Assembly: GCA_014925825.1 (NCBI GenBank)
Contig: JACGCK010000001.1
Span: 62,001 to 126,000 of the forward strand
DNA: 64,000 bases
Source: Pholiota molesta
Taxonomy: Eukaryota > Basidiomycota > Agaricomycetes > Agaricales > Strophariaceae
Reading direction: 5' to 3'
This document shows positions 25,068 to 35,499 of this stretch, in pieces (positions within the stretch are counted from its first letter, which is position 1; every line of letters begins with the position of its first letter). The translations under genes were made by a program, and so were the position numbers. The notes under the pieces are model-generated. The model worked only from the letters and a program-made list of their open reading frames with translations, did not search any database and was not told where the DNA came from.

Positions 25068-26919
25068 AGTGGGAGGAAGGCACCTTAAGCCCGATCTATG
25101 CGGTGTCGATGGCTGCTTTTGATAATGGTGTGAATGCGGGATAGAAATAGAAAACACAAGTAGACCGGTAAGTATCTGAGCTTTTCTTGGGCGTGTATCA
25201 GTCTGTTGAAAGAGACGAAGGTTCGATAGATAATCAAGTAGCTTCGCAAAGTGTTCGATATAATAATTCGTATAAGTATATCTATCTGACAGTGTGCGAG
25301 ACTACGGTGAAAGGTGAAAGAGGGACATGGCAGAATCGGTGCCATCATGCCACGTCCATATTTTTGAAACGAGTTGCGAATTAAACAAAACCAACAAGAT
25401 GTCGAAGCACTATGGACCCGGTGAATCAGAGGAGTCATCGACTGAGACTTCCACTCACCTTCACCGCATACGTGTCCTCTTTCCAAGCGTCCTTGTCTAT
25501 GGCTGCTCCCTGAATCTCATCCACCGTCCGAATGTATACTCCAAGCGCGCGAACAGAGATAAAAGAACGATTTCAGAGCCTTGGCAGTCAACGATGCCCA
25601 TGCATGCGCCATCATGACAGTAAGAAGATAACAAGGCGAAAGACAGCTGTTGGCAGGCATGCACCTCGGGTCACCCCGGTCCGACTCCATGGGCACGAGC
25701 AAAAATTATTCCATCGCCGCGCAAGCGCCCAGTCACCTATCTTTGTCGCTAATACTTTCAATAACCAAGACCAGAACACAATTTGAGTTGGTTTACGGGT
25801 TTGCATAACAGAGCACACCAGCAAATTATCGCACTACTAAATCTACCGTTTGGTGTACAGATCGACATCGCCACGGCCCATTCTTTCGCTACTAAACGAA
25901 GCCATCTGCGCACCATCTCTCTTACCAGGCTCTAATAATTAACCAGCACACACCGCGCGGCGGCGCCATACATCCATGACACTCTCATCTGATCGTCGGA
26001 TACCCGCATACATCGCGTACTTATCCACCGCTGCTCTAGATCTGGCCAGGCGTTTCCAGACGAACGCGCGACGAGGATGAGGGGCATTCAACTTCCGGAG
26101 CTACTCCCTGTGCTGCGTCCGCGTCCTCATCCACTTCGATTCGATGCCTTTGACGGTGACAGCGCGTCGCGCTACTTATTGGTTGCAGCTCGGAATCCAC
26201 CGCGTGCATCCGGCTCGCACCGCAGAAACGCAGACGCGATGACAGCGATGCAGCAGGCGGGGTGGATTTGCAGCACCCCCTGTCGCTGTAGTATTCTGGC
26301 ACTATGGAATATCAGGGTCAGTATGTGATTGATGTATGGGATAGCACGATCTAGCTTACAGCTTTCGGACAGGGTGCGAAGAAATCTCCGAGATGAACGC
26401 CCAGAACGCGCGCGGTTCGTGCATATCGAACTCTGTTAGTAGCATGCAACAATCCAACGAGAAGAGTTCCGAGATGGTGCCTGCGCTGCGTAAGATAACT
26501 AGTTCCCGTTAGCGAACATACAATAGAAAATAAGTTTTAATTGGTCCACCTGCGTCCGTCTTCGCAAGGGAAATCTGTGTTCCGTTCCATTGAAAAAACT
26601 TTTTGCCAAGGTTCCGTTGGTCTTCACAACTCAGCAACGACCCCGACTACAGCTGACATCACTGCCAGTCTATCACTGCACCTGCACCCCATCGCGCGCG
26701 TCCATCGGCTGCGCACGAAGTTCGAACGCGCACAGGCCCCCAGAAACATACTGCACCACCCGCCTCACCGCACACCATCGACAAAAGAGACATGGGACGG
26801 TAAAGGCGAACATAAAGGTAGACCAACGCGCGACCACGTCCACCAGTGCACGAGCTGGTACCACCATTATGGGAAGGCGCAAGACCGGAAAAAAGATTCA
26901 GAGAGAGAAAAAACGACAA
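25068..26919. other. Intergenic with dispersed repeat copy
   Basis: Upstream region of the HEAT-array gene. At about 25430-25700 a member of the dispersed repeat family is present (ACTCACCTTCACCGC, then CACCTCGGGTCACCCCGG). Remaining ORFs on both strands are 60-160 codons without recognisable domains. Confidence 0.35.
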
Positions 26920-29404
26920 CGAAAACAATGTAAAACTGCGCCTGAGATATCAAGACGCCGTTATTTCGAGGCCGCACTGGCGTGCAGCGCCCGGAGAAGC
27001 GCCGCGAAGTATCTGAGAGAAGTCCGGCGCGTTGGCGGAAGATCCTACCAAAAGCGGACCATGTAAGCGATAGGCGGCATGAAGACTGTCCACGATGCCA
27101 TGGAGTCCAGGAATAAAAAACAGAGAAACACACGGAACCCAGACTGCAAGAACATGTGGTGGATGCTCCTTCGAGGGGTCGTGTGGAGCTGTTTTGGTTC
27201 CGCGGACTCCAATGGCCGTCCAGGAAGGTTAGGGAGTCGCGCATGGATCCGGGCTGTAGCATCCAAGGGGAACAAGCAGAGACAGGAAAGAGAACGAGAT
27301 GGAAGGGAGGAGCTGAAAGAGAATACAGATACTCACATGCATGGGTCGGATGCTAGTTTCTGGGACCGTTTGGTTTGGCATCCTGTGTGTCGCAAATGCG
27401 ATTGAGGGAAGAGCAAGTATAGAGGAAGTGGGCGGCATTGCGAAATTGAGAGGAGAAGGCAGTCATACCATGGCGCTAAAACCATCAACATCAGCTCAAA
27501 GGACAGTAAAGACAATGAACGAGAAACGGCGTGTATCGGTAACTTCACTGACCTTCTCCCGTACTGATTCGTTCTAATCCTATGTCCAATAGCCATCCCC
27601 AATGATCCATGCGCTCCGTCACTGGGAGCGTGTATGCCGCACGCGAAAACGAGTGCGAGAGATTGAATCCAGTCGACAGCCAACCCGAAGATCAGAGATC
27701 CATCAGGTCCAGACACTTCCGCGGCTCATGCTTTCGAACAGAACTGGGATATACAGAGACGATGCGCAGTGAACGAGTGACGGAGGTTGGAAGGCTTGAG
27801 CTGGGCTTGAGACACACGGAAAATGTGGCTGTGCTATGCTGACTGTTCCGACAATTCCCGCGCTTCGCCATCGTCCAGCCACCGTCCTCTCTCTCAGCCC
27901 ACTTCCATCTCATCCAAAACCCATTCATGCGGTGCTCGTCACCATCTTCGTCTACGTCGGCTCCTTTCGCTTCTTCCCGCTTCTCTTTACAAGAATTCTC
28001 GTTCTACTTCCTTTGGTTGAGGCTGTCATGGCGCGAGGAGCGTTAGTTGTGATTATCTACCCACTCTGGCTGGGCATGCGGCACAAGAAGCGATCTGGGC
28101 AAATATGGGTGTATGGATTTGGGATAGCCGCGGCTGGAGGCTTGCGCAGAGGTGTTGAGGATGGTTCTAGCCTGCGAGTCTCTTTTATACTTTCGTTCTT
28201 TTCTTTGGCTTCAACCTCCTCGTTCGCGTGCTTGTGCTGTTTTCATGGCTCCGAGCGTCCTGTCGGCGCCCTGCGATGGATCAGGTCCGTGCGTAGTGGA
28301 AGCTCCGTTTGCAATTGCTGGATACTACAGACTGCAGATGGATTTGTATTCGGATGTGCAGTACGCCATGCTTCTATGGAGCGCTCTACACGGTACGATG
28401 CGCTACATGCCGCAGACAGACGGCCGGGAACGCGCTTGTTGGGCGTTGTGCTCCATCCTCTATGCGCCGGCGTGCTCCGGATTCTTTCTGGGCGTATTTG
28501 TCTTTTGTTATACAGATTCCTTGCTTCCTCGACCCGCGTTTCGTATTTTATTTTCATCCTGCTTCACTGCGTATGGCCCTCTCAGCACCCGCGTATCTCA
28601 TGAGAATCTACTCTTTTCCCGCCCATTCAGCTTCCATTGAGTGTATTTGGGATGGTTGAAGGATATTCCGTCTTCGTCAAAGAATGAGTTCCGGGTGCGG
28701 GAATGGATGTCCATACATTGCGTATCCACTCTGTCCAGGTCAGTCTCCGGGATCGGCTGTGCGGATGAGCGCTTTCTGAATTCCCGCAACGAAACCGCGC
28801 GGATATCTATGGCGCGGCAGCTGGTGCTCCATTTCTGCCTGCAAGAATCGTTCTACATTCCCAATCGTCGTTGACTCGACGTTGCGTTGAACGCTTGAAG
28901 CTCTCGAACTGTGGCATGTTGGTTCTCGTAAAATTTATGCCTGCGCGCGATGAGTACCCGTACCCTTTCTCTCCATAAGGCGTTGGGTGAAATGTTATTG
29001 TTTGACGTAGCTATTTCGCGTGGTGTCCTCCCTCCCTCCCTCCTGCCTGACAAAGGGTTACGCGCAGGCCCACCGCGGGACGCACCGCGCATGTTCTAGA
29101 GCGCTCTAAGAAGCACCAGGTGTCGAATGCCGCAGATAGATGGTCAGGGGCGTGTCTAGTGTATATCGGTCCTTCTATGCTTCGCAAGCACCATATTTTT
29201 TCACGGCGGCTGTCTATTTCTGTGGTGCATCCGCCTCCGCTGGCTTTTCTCCGCAGTTTCGCCTGTCCAGTGTCCTCCCCATACGCCTTCGATATTGTGC
29301 ACGTGCGCTTTTGTGACGAGGGAATCCCATCGCTCCACTACATAAATACACACTTCCTGCACGGACTGCTGGCGTTCCTTCCCTTGACCGCTGCCACATC
29401 CGCG
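26920..29404. repeat. Segmental duplication copy 2, upstream of MYND gene
   Basis: Diverged counterpart of 13880-15969, with the same order of landmarks and the same MYND gene at its right end. An internal short duplication exists: GAGCGCTCTA occurs both at about 28380 and at about 29100, the latter block also resembling the 15615 region of copy 1. Confidence 0.65.
29335..29348 (+). promoter_or_regulatory. TATA-like box of MYND copy 2
   Basis: TACATAAATAC lies about 65 bases before the ATG at 29405. The same string is preserved at the matching place upstream of the broken third copy (plus-strand 34030-34045, read on minus), which supports it as a promoter element. Confidence 0.45.
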
Positions 29405-30162
29405 ATGCCACCACCAGCCCTGACCTGCTCTGTCTGCAGCACGCCCGCGTCTGAGGACGCTCCTATGAAGCGGTGCTCCCGCTGCCGCGCGCGTTTCTAC
29501 TGCGGTACGCACTCGTCCATCTAGGTTACATTGTGTATATCGTCATCGCTCACCCGCTCGCCCAGGCCAGGACTGCCAAACCGCGGACTGGACGACGCAC
29601 AGGCGCGCGTGCGGCGCCCCCGACGCCGAATGGTACGACAGGTACCGCACGTGCCGCGACGGGAGCCGCCACGAGGGGCGCCTCGAGCTGATCACCTGGG
29701 CGAGCGCGGCGGAGGGCACGGGGTGGGGGTACAAGCCGCGCGGCGCCGAGTCCGATGCGCTGCGCGCGCGCTTCGAGGGCGTGCTGCGGCGCGACGAGCG
29801 CGCGCTGCACGCGGAGTGGCCGGGGGCGTTCCGGTGGACGTGCTGCGGGACGGACGCGGGGATGGACTGGGGGTGCGACCACCATGGGACGGGGAGCCGG
29901 GCGTGTACGTGTGATTTCTGCCGGTGCGTATTACTATTTTACTATTCGTCCGTCGACGTGGACGTGTGTGTGTGGGTTTGCTTGCTGACGAGGTGGTTGT
30001 GATTGTAGGATGGGGACGGCGTTGCCGGAGAACGTCTATAATATCCCGAACGCGTCCAGGCACGGGCTGGCGCTTTCCCGCGGGCCTGACCCGCGCTCGT
30101 TCGATCCTGCCAGTGCGGCGATTGCAGCGCAGGGGCGCGCGACGCTCGGGCTGCCGATGTGA
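29405..30162 (+). CDS. MYND zinc-finger protein, copy 2
   Basis: Same three-exon structure as the gene at 15970. MYND finger: CSVC, CSRC, FYCGQDCQ, W-T-T-H-R-R-A-C. The second cysteine/histidine block is identical to copy 1 (WTCCGTDAGMDWGCDHHG, CTCDFCR). Exon 3 begins MGTALPENVYN and ends at TGA 30160-30162. About 193 residues. Relative to copy 1 it has small insertions (APDAEWYDR, KPRGAES) but no break, so both copies look translatable. Function is unknown beyond a predicted protein-interaction finger. Confidence 0.82.
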
Positions 30163-30693
30163 GATGTGATATGAAGGGAATCTGGGTTTGGAAATGGGAC
30201 TGCGCTCGTGGCGCGTTGACGTGTAGGAGTGAAATATAGCCGCCTGTTAGTCTTGTTTGATCTTTCGTCTTTCGTCTTTCGTCTTTCGTCTTTCGTATAC
30301 TCGATGTGGGGATGTTATCTGGGACAGCCTGCTGTGCATCTCATGTCAAATGACTTGTAACAAATGACTTGTAATAGAACTGTAAAAGTAGACTCAATCG
30401 GCGACCATTCCCACCTTCTTCATTGGCAGCGACGACGCAAGTACGATATCCACCTTTGAAAAATACGATTCAAAGAGTTATATCTGTTATTATCATGAGC
30501 TATGACAAATTTAAAAAATCAGCCCTACAGCGAGTAATTGCGAGCTCTGATACCGGCAGCATTTTTTCGATACTGGCGTTCTTTTTTACAATGAACTGCG
30601 GCCCATTGGTCAACAGAATCGTCTTCGGTGGGGTACATCAAAAAATCGACAGAATGTCACGATCATATATCGAGGTAATGAGCAGCGCAACTT
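30163..30693. other. Intergenic with short tandem repeat
   Basis: Contains four to five tandem copies of TCTTTCG at about 30262-30295. The rest is the shared 3' flank of the MYND gene and the 3' flank of the F-box gene. No gene seen. Confidence 0.5.
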
Positions 30694-32139
30694 TTACATA
30701 CTTTCCTCCCATTCTTCCAATTTGTTGTCGATCATCGTAGTCTCTGACTGCAAAGTGAATCGGAAGACAATATTCGGTGCCTTCTCAGCAAGTTCCCGTT
30801 TGATTGCCATGACGGCCTCATCTGACTCGCCGATATCACGCACGACAGATTGAAACACCAGTGAGGGATCGGAAATCGTGACCACCCGAACGGGGCACGC
30901 CATGTCCTGTAAATCGAACCATCTGCCCTGCGTGAACAGCATATCCCAGATCAATGGATCCATCCGCTTGGTGAAGCCGTACGCCTCTAGGCGCAGCTCC
31001 GCCACATGGGCGGCATGCTTCCAGATCGGCTCTTCGTCTTCTTCCGCATCGAACGCCGCTGGATCTAAGGCCGGGTGGACGATTTCGAGGAATTTCCCCG
31101 CGAGCGTTAGCGTCGTCACAGTGGGCACAGATTTGAGGATGGCCGACAGCTCAGCAGCGATGGAGTAGATATGTCCTGGCTGAGATATGCTCCAGGATAG
31201 AGAGAGGGTGCGGAGGGCGGGGAGATGGATATTTGTGAAGAGCGAGCTGAATGGTATGTGTTCTCGGCAATCTTCACTGTCGCGCATCGCCAAGTAAAGT
31301 GTGGAAAGGTGTGGAAGGATGATATTGGATGGATCCCACCGCATATATTCATCCTCTTCCTCAATGCTAAAGTGCGCCCATTCTAGTTGAGGCAGGCCAT
31401 GGAGGAGGGTGAACCAGTATGAAAGGGTTGTGTTGATATCCCATATCGAGATATGGGTCAGCGTTGACCAAAACGCGGGAATAATGTTGAGCTCTGGTCC
31501 ACGACGATATTCATCGATCGCTAATCGCCGCAGGTTGTGAGGTTGAAAGAGCATTTGTGACTGAAAAAAAGAGTAACCCGACCCAATACCGCCCACCGAT
31601 CGTGCTCCCACTCCATGCCTCACAAGGGTATGTAGCTTGGAAGGCATGAACAAATTGCCAGCTTTGCTCCGTTTGTGAATTTGCACCCAAAAGAAGGGCG
31701 AAAGTTCGAGGTACTGCGCTGATGCTGCATACTCCATGACGAAATCCATCCCTCCCTGCGCCAGCTCGCCAACATATGTCCTGCGGTAGCCGCCTTTGAC
31801 AGTAAGGTGGAGAAATGGGGGTATCGCGCGTTGGTTTTTTCTCCACCACTGTAGAAATTCTACTTCACGTGCGAGCAATTTGTATTCGCGTTTGTCCCCT
31901 TCTTGTGTAACGCAGACGGTGAATGAATAGCGTAGATGAGACCATAATCTGGCTGATACCAGAGCGACTGTTCGCCAGGAAGAGCAAACTTGGCACAGGA
32001 GCAATGGAGCGACCGCGGTGTTCGGTTGTTGGTATTCATATTGCGCGAGAGGATGTTCCGGGAGACAGTGCACGAAAATTTCCCTAAGAACATCGTAGTC
32101 AACCTTATTGATAGGGCTTGCAGATAATGTTGACGACAT
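30694..32139 (-). CDS. F-box protein with LRR-like C-terminus
   Basis: Single uninterrupted 481-codon ORF from ATG at 32139. Residues about 10-65 match an F-box (INKVDYDVLREIFVHCLP, CQVCSSWRTVALVSARLWSHL), the Skp1-binding module of SCF ubiquitin ligases. The rest has irregular leucine-rich stretches (LPHLSTLYLAM, LPALRTLSLSWSI, VTTLTLAGKFLEIV) typical of substrate-binding regions in agaricomycete F-box families. Such genes are strongly expanded in these fungi and targets are seldom known. Intronless structure and intact length suggest a functional gene. Confidence 0.87.
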   Translation of the reverse strand: MSSTLSASPINKVDYDVLREIFVHCLPEHPLAQYEYQQPNTAVAPLLLCQVCSSWRTVALVSARLWSHLRYSFTVCVTQEGDKREYKLLAREVEFLQWWRKNQRAIPPFLHLTVKGGYRRTYVGELAQGGMDFVMEYAASAQYLELSPFFWVQIHKRSKAGNLFMPSKLHTLVRHGVGARSVGGIGSGYSFFQSQMLFQPHNLRRLAIDEYRRGPELNIIPAFWSTLTHISIWDINTTLSYWFTLLHGLPQLEWAHFSIEEEDEYMRWDPSNIILPHLSTLYLAMRDSEDCREHIPFSSLFTNIHLPALRTLSLSWSISQPGHIYSIAAELSAILKSVPTVTTLTLAGKFLEIVHPALDPAAFDAEEDEEPIWKHAAHVAELRLEAYGFTKRMDPLIWDMLFTQGRWFDLQDMACPVRVVTISDPSLVFQSVVRDIGESDEAVMAIKRELAEKAPNIVFRFTLQSETTMIDNKLEEWEESM

Positions 32140-32610
32140 TAGGAGTAGCAGAGCTTAGTCGACGAGGCAGGATGATGTGAATGAGGGCGAGAATCAAGCA
32201 AGAACACGAGAGTGGGCATGCGTGTTGCACGCGGCGGCAGACGCGTAACGGAGTTCGGGCCGATCGTTTGGGTCATGTTTGCTTTGAAATTTCGTTTGCT
32301 TTTCGTTTGCTTTTCAGTCATAGCCATAGTTGACGTTCTAAGTCACAACTGCAAATGTGGATTTACTATTGAAAATATCCTAGGAGGTTAAAGAACTGGC
32401 ATATATCTTTTTCATGACGCGTTTCATGGAAAAATTCTGCAATCTCTATTTCTCATCTCAATACCAACTAAATTACGAAAATCATCGACATCGTATACAC
32501 GCATGACATGTCAAGAACCTAGATACTCATATAACAAACGAACAATTCACCAAGGCGAGTTGGTGCCGTCGAAGTGCCAGAAGGCGCCAGTCTTCTCGAG
32601 GGTTAGAGCC
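32140..32610. other. Upstream region of F-box gene
   Basis: No gene seen. A direct repeat TTTCGTTTGCTTTTCGTTTGC lies at about 32286-32313, in the probable promoter of the F-box gene. Confidence 0.4.
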
Positions 32611-32818
32611 TCAGACGCAGCCGTGGGGCACATGGGGAGCGTACTTGGCTATCCAGTCCTTGATACCTTCGCAGAAGGAGTCTGCGACTATCCTATAACA
32701 TTCTGGTCAATAAATGTTAGGGTACAAAATGAAGGGCGCGGCGTGAATAAATACCAGGGTGGATAGCGGCGGTGCTGATGCCCTCATCTACGTCGTTGTT
32801 GTCTTCGGATGGCCTCAT
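32611..32818 (-). CDS. Candidate 46-residue protein, two exons
   Basis: ATG at 32818, exon 1 32755-32818, intron 32688-32754 (GTATTT..ATAG), exon 2 32611-32687. The joined frame reads MRPSEDNNDVDEGISTAAIH then VADSFCEGIKDWIAKYAPHV and ends PHGCV. It is short, has an acidic front and an amphipathic WIAKYA segment, and ends one residue after a cysteine, so it is not a CaaX peptide. No family recognised. Codon pattern and splice sites look plausible, but a frame this short could arise by chance. Confidence 0.35.
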
Positions 32819-33739
32819 TTTATTGATGCTTGAAAATACCATGTATTTCCGTATCTCAGAAAAAATACATTTACGAAGTGAGCGCGCGGGCACGAGTGTC
32901 TCCTGCGCAGCAGTGCGTGTTCACCGACGCGGACCAAAGCATCCTCCATAGAACCCGCGTACTGCCACCGCGCACCGTGCATTCCGTTTCTACTCGCGTT
33001 ATTGCACGGAACCGCACCGCCGGGCGGCCATGGTCGGATGCTGGCGCCATGTGGCGTCCCTGGGACGCGATCGCCGCCATCTGACACCGGGCGCGACAGA
33101 CATAGGCAAGGCAGACACGGGCGGCCGACGCTACGCAATGCGACCGCATGTATAGGTAGGTGATCTACTGTACAGGCGGCCGCGCCGTGCGTGCGATGGC
33201 CGTCCATGGGCACCGAAATACCATTGACAACCACCCGCGCCCAACGCGCAAAGTGCGCGCGCCCGCGGACGGCGTTGTGTATGCACGTCGGTGTGTCTGC
33301 GTCCGAGCCTCCTCTCCCCGCACCCCGCACTGGCCAGGCGGCGGCGGGGTCGAGTGCGCGGTGCGCACGCGTGAATGCAAAACGGCGCGCGGCGTGCATT
33401 TGCCGTGCTAGGCCGCCCGGTGACGCCAGGACATACATTGCATGGGCGGATGCGCGGTTTACGGGCAGGGGCGGGCAGGAGGCTGGGTCTCATTTAGAAA
33501 TAGTGAACACAGCCCGCCCGGGACGCGCAGAGAACGTGCCCGCGGAAGGAGCCGTGTTGCAGCCCAGCGAGTCCCAGCCTCCACGCCCTGCGCGGGGGAA
33601 CGCGGCGCGAGCGGCTACGGATTCGACGACGAGAGGTAGACGCACAGTGGCTGGATCGCCGGAGTGGCGGCAGGGCGCGGGCGCGGGCGCATCCTATCTG
33701 CCATGGAACGGAAGAGAGCGTATGAGGTGTTTTGATGAA
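32819..33739. repeat. GC-rich degenerate repeat region
   Basis: Contains degenerate members of the 34341-35190 repeat family, for example GACGCGCAGAGAACGTGCCC and CCCAGCCTCCACGCCCTGCG at 33515-33600. Several very long overlapping ORFs exist on both strands, as expected from GC-rich DNA with few stop codons. I find no domain in any of them. Confidence 0.5.
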
Positions 33740-33965
33740 TCTGTGACTAAGGCGGCCGCTTGGGTGTTGCACGCGCGCTTGTGGGCCGTCTAGTCCGCGG
33801 TTTCGCATTCCTGGCCTGCGCAAGCGGGTTCAGAATGTTACGCTAGATGGACGGGTGCGTACCGCAGTAGAAACGAGGCTCGCGGCAGTAGGAGCACTGC
33901 TTCATGGGAGCATCCTCAGACGCGGGCGTGCTGCAGACAGAGCAGGACAGGGCTGGTGATGGCAT
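33740..33965 (-). pseudogene. Broken MYND gene, copy 3
   Basis: Minus-strand sequence from ATG at 33965 matches MYND copy 2: CSVCSTPASEDAPMKQCSYC and FYCG, then an intron with GTACGC..GCAG, then QECETAD. The next codon is TAG where copies 1 and 2 have TGG (the MYND tryptophan), and similarity fades after HKRAC. An extra codon lies before FYCG. The homologous 5' flank extends to about 34200, including the CTGCACGGACTGCTGGCGTT string also found at 29355. It is an inverted, truncated copy and not expected to make a finger. Confidence 0.75.
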
Positions 33966-34340
33966 GCCGCATCGCGGATGTGGCGGTCAACTTGAAGGGA
34001 AGGAACGCCAGCAGTCCGTGCAGGAAGTGTGTATTATTTATGTACTGGAGAGATCATATGGGATCGCCTCGTCACGAAATCGCACGTGGACAATTTCGAT
34101 GGCGCATGGGCAGGACACTGGCCAGGCGAAACTGCGGACCAAAGAAGCTCAGTAACGGAGGCGGAGGCACCACAGAAATAGACATGCACTGAGAGAAAAT
34201 AAGTACGCTGCATGCGGCGGCATTAAAGGATGGGATATACACAACGTCTGATAGACATAGACACGCCCCCGACCGGCTATGTGAGGCATGCGACACCTTG
34301 TGCTTCATTGCATTGGTGAGGCATAGAAGGGCGAGAGCGC

Positions 34341-35190
34341 CATTGACGGCCAGGGATGCGATGGAGGCTGTGACCCAATCGGTATACACGAACACGGGCC
34401 CTTCTGAGACGCGCAGAGAACGTGCCCATGGAAGGAGCCGTGTCTGCAACTCAGCGTGTCCCAGCCTCCACGCCCCTACCTGGAGAACGCAGGCCAACCT
34501 CCATGTGTGGCGGATACGGTACAGAGCCGCGCATGGAGACGGATTCGACGAAGGGATGGAGAAGTGGGCGATAGGCGCCAGGCGGCGCCAGGAAACTGTA
34601 TGCGCGGGATGCGCGGTTGACCGGTCAGGGACGAGATGGAGGCTGGAGCTTACGAAAAAAAAGGTACACAGCCCGGGCGGAACGCGCAGAGCTGAAAGAA
34701 CGCGCCCCGCGGACGGAGCTGTGTCTGCAATCCAGCGTGCCCCAGCCTCCGCGCCCTGCGCGGGAGAACGCAGGCCTGACCGCGCACGCACATGGAGGTG
34801 CGGCGGATATGGTACAGAGCCGCGCATGGGGACGGAGCCGACGACGAGATGGAGAAGTGGGCGATAGGCGCACGGTGGCGCCAGGACATACACTGCATGC
34901 GCGGGATGCGCGGTGACCGGTCAGGGACGAGATGGAGGCTGGGTCCCAGCACAGAATGGTCAACACAGCCAGCCCGGGACGCGCAGAGAACGCGCCCGCG
35001 GACGGAGCCGTGTCTGCAATCCAGCTTGCCCCAGCCTCCACGCCCTGCTGGAGAACGCAGGCCCCAAGGGCGCGCGCACATGGAGGTGCGGCGGATACCC
35101 GTTCAGAGGCGCGAGCAGAGGGCAGCGCAGCCTGCGGGGGCACGTTTGTGCGCACCTGTCTTCTGCCTCTTGGATTTGCCCGGCAGCCGT
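34341..35190. repeat. Three tandem GC-rich units, about 275-296 bp each
   Basis: The landmark GGTCAGGGACGAGATGGAGG lies at 34623 and 34919, and its diverged form GGCCAGGGATGCGATGGAGG at 34348, giving periods of about 275 and 296. Units 2 and 3 are very similar and both contain GCGGACGGAGC, CATGGAGGTGCGGCGGATA and CCCCAGCCTCC. A fourth degenerate member lies at 35350-35500, and scattered members at 17635-17830 and 33490-33660. Confidence 0.75.
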
Positions 35191-35499
35191 TCGGGGCCGC
35201 GCATCGTGTCCACCATCCAACGGAGCGAAGCGCGTGAGATGGCCTTATGGCGCTGGGATGTTCGCATTCAAACGCTGCTGGGTGCGTGCATCGTTCCGTG
35301 GGGGGCGATAGACGCGTTCTCACGGCAAGGGATGAAGTCTGGGATACGTAGGAATTTGACGAACACGGCCTGCGTGGGCGCTGGAGGGAGCGTGCCCGCG
35401 GAAGGAGCTGTGTATGCAGATCAGCGTGTCCTAGACTCCATGCATGCCCTGAGCGGGAGACGGCAGGCCGGGGGGAGCATGTACGTGGGTGCGCGGCGA

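Noticed and set aside
32611..32818. Mating pheromone precursor
   Set aside because: The peptide ends one residue after its last cysteine, so there is no CaaX farnesylation motif.
32815..33438. 207-codon minus ORF and its plus-strand partner at 33191
   Set aside because: GC-rich repeat DNA with few stops; His/Arg/Pro-rich translation and no domain on either strand.
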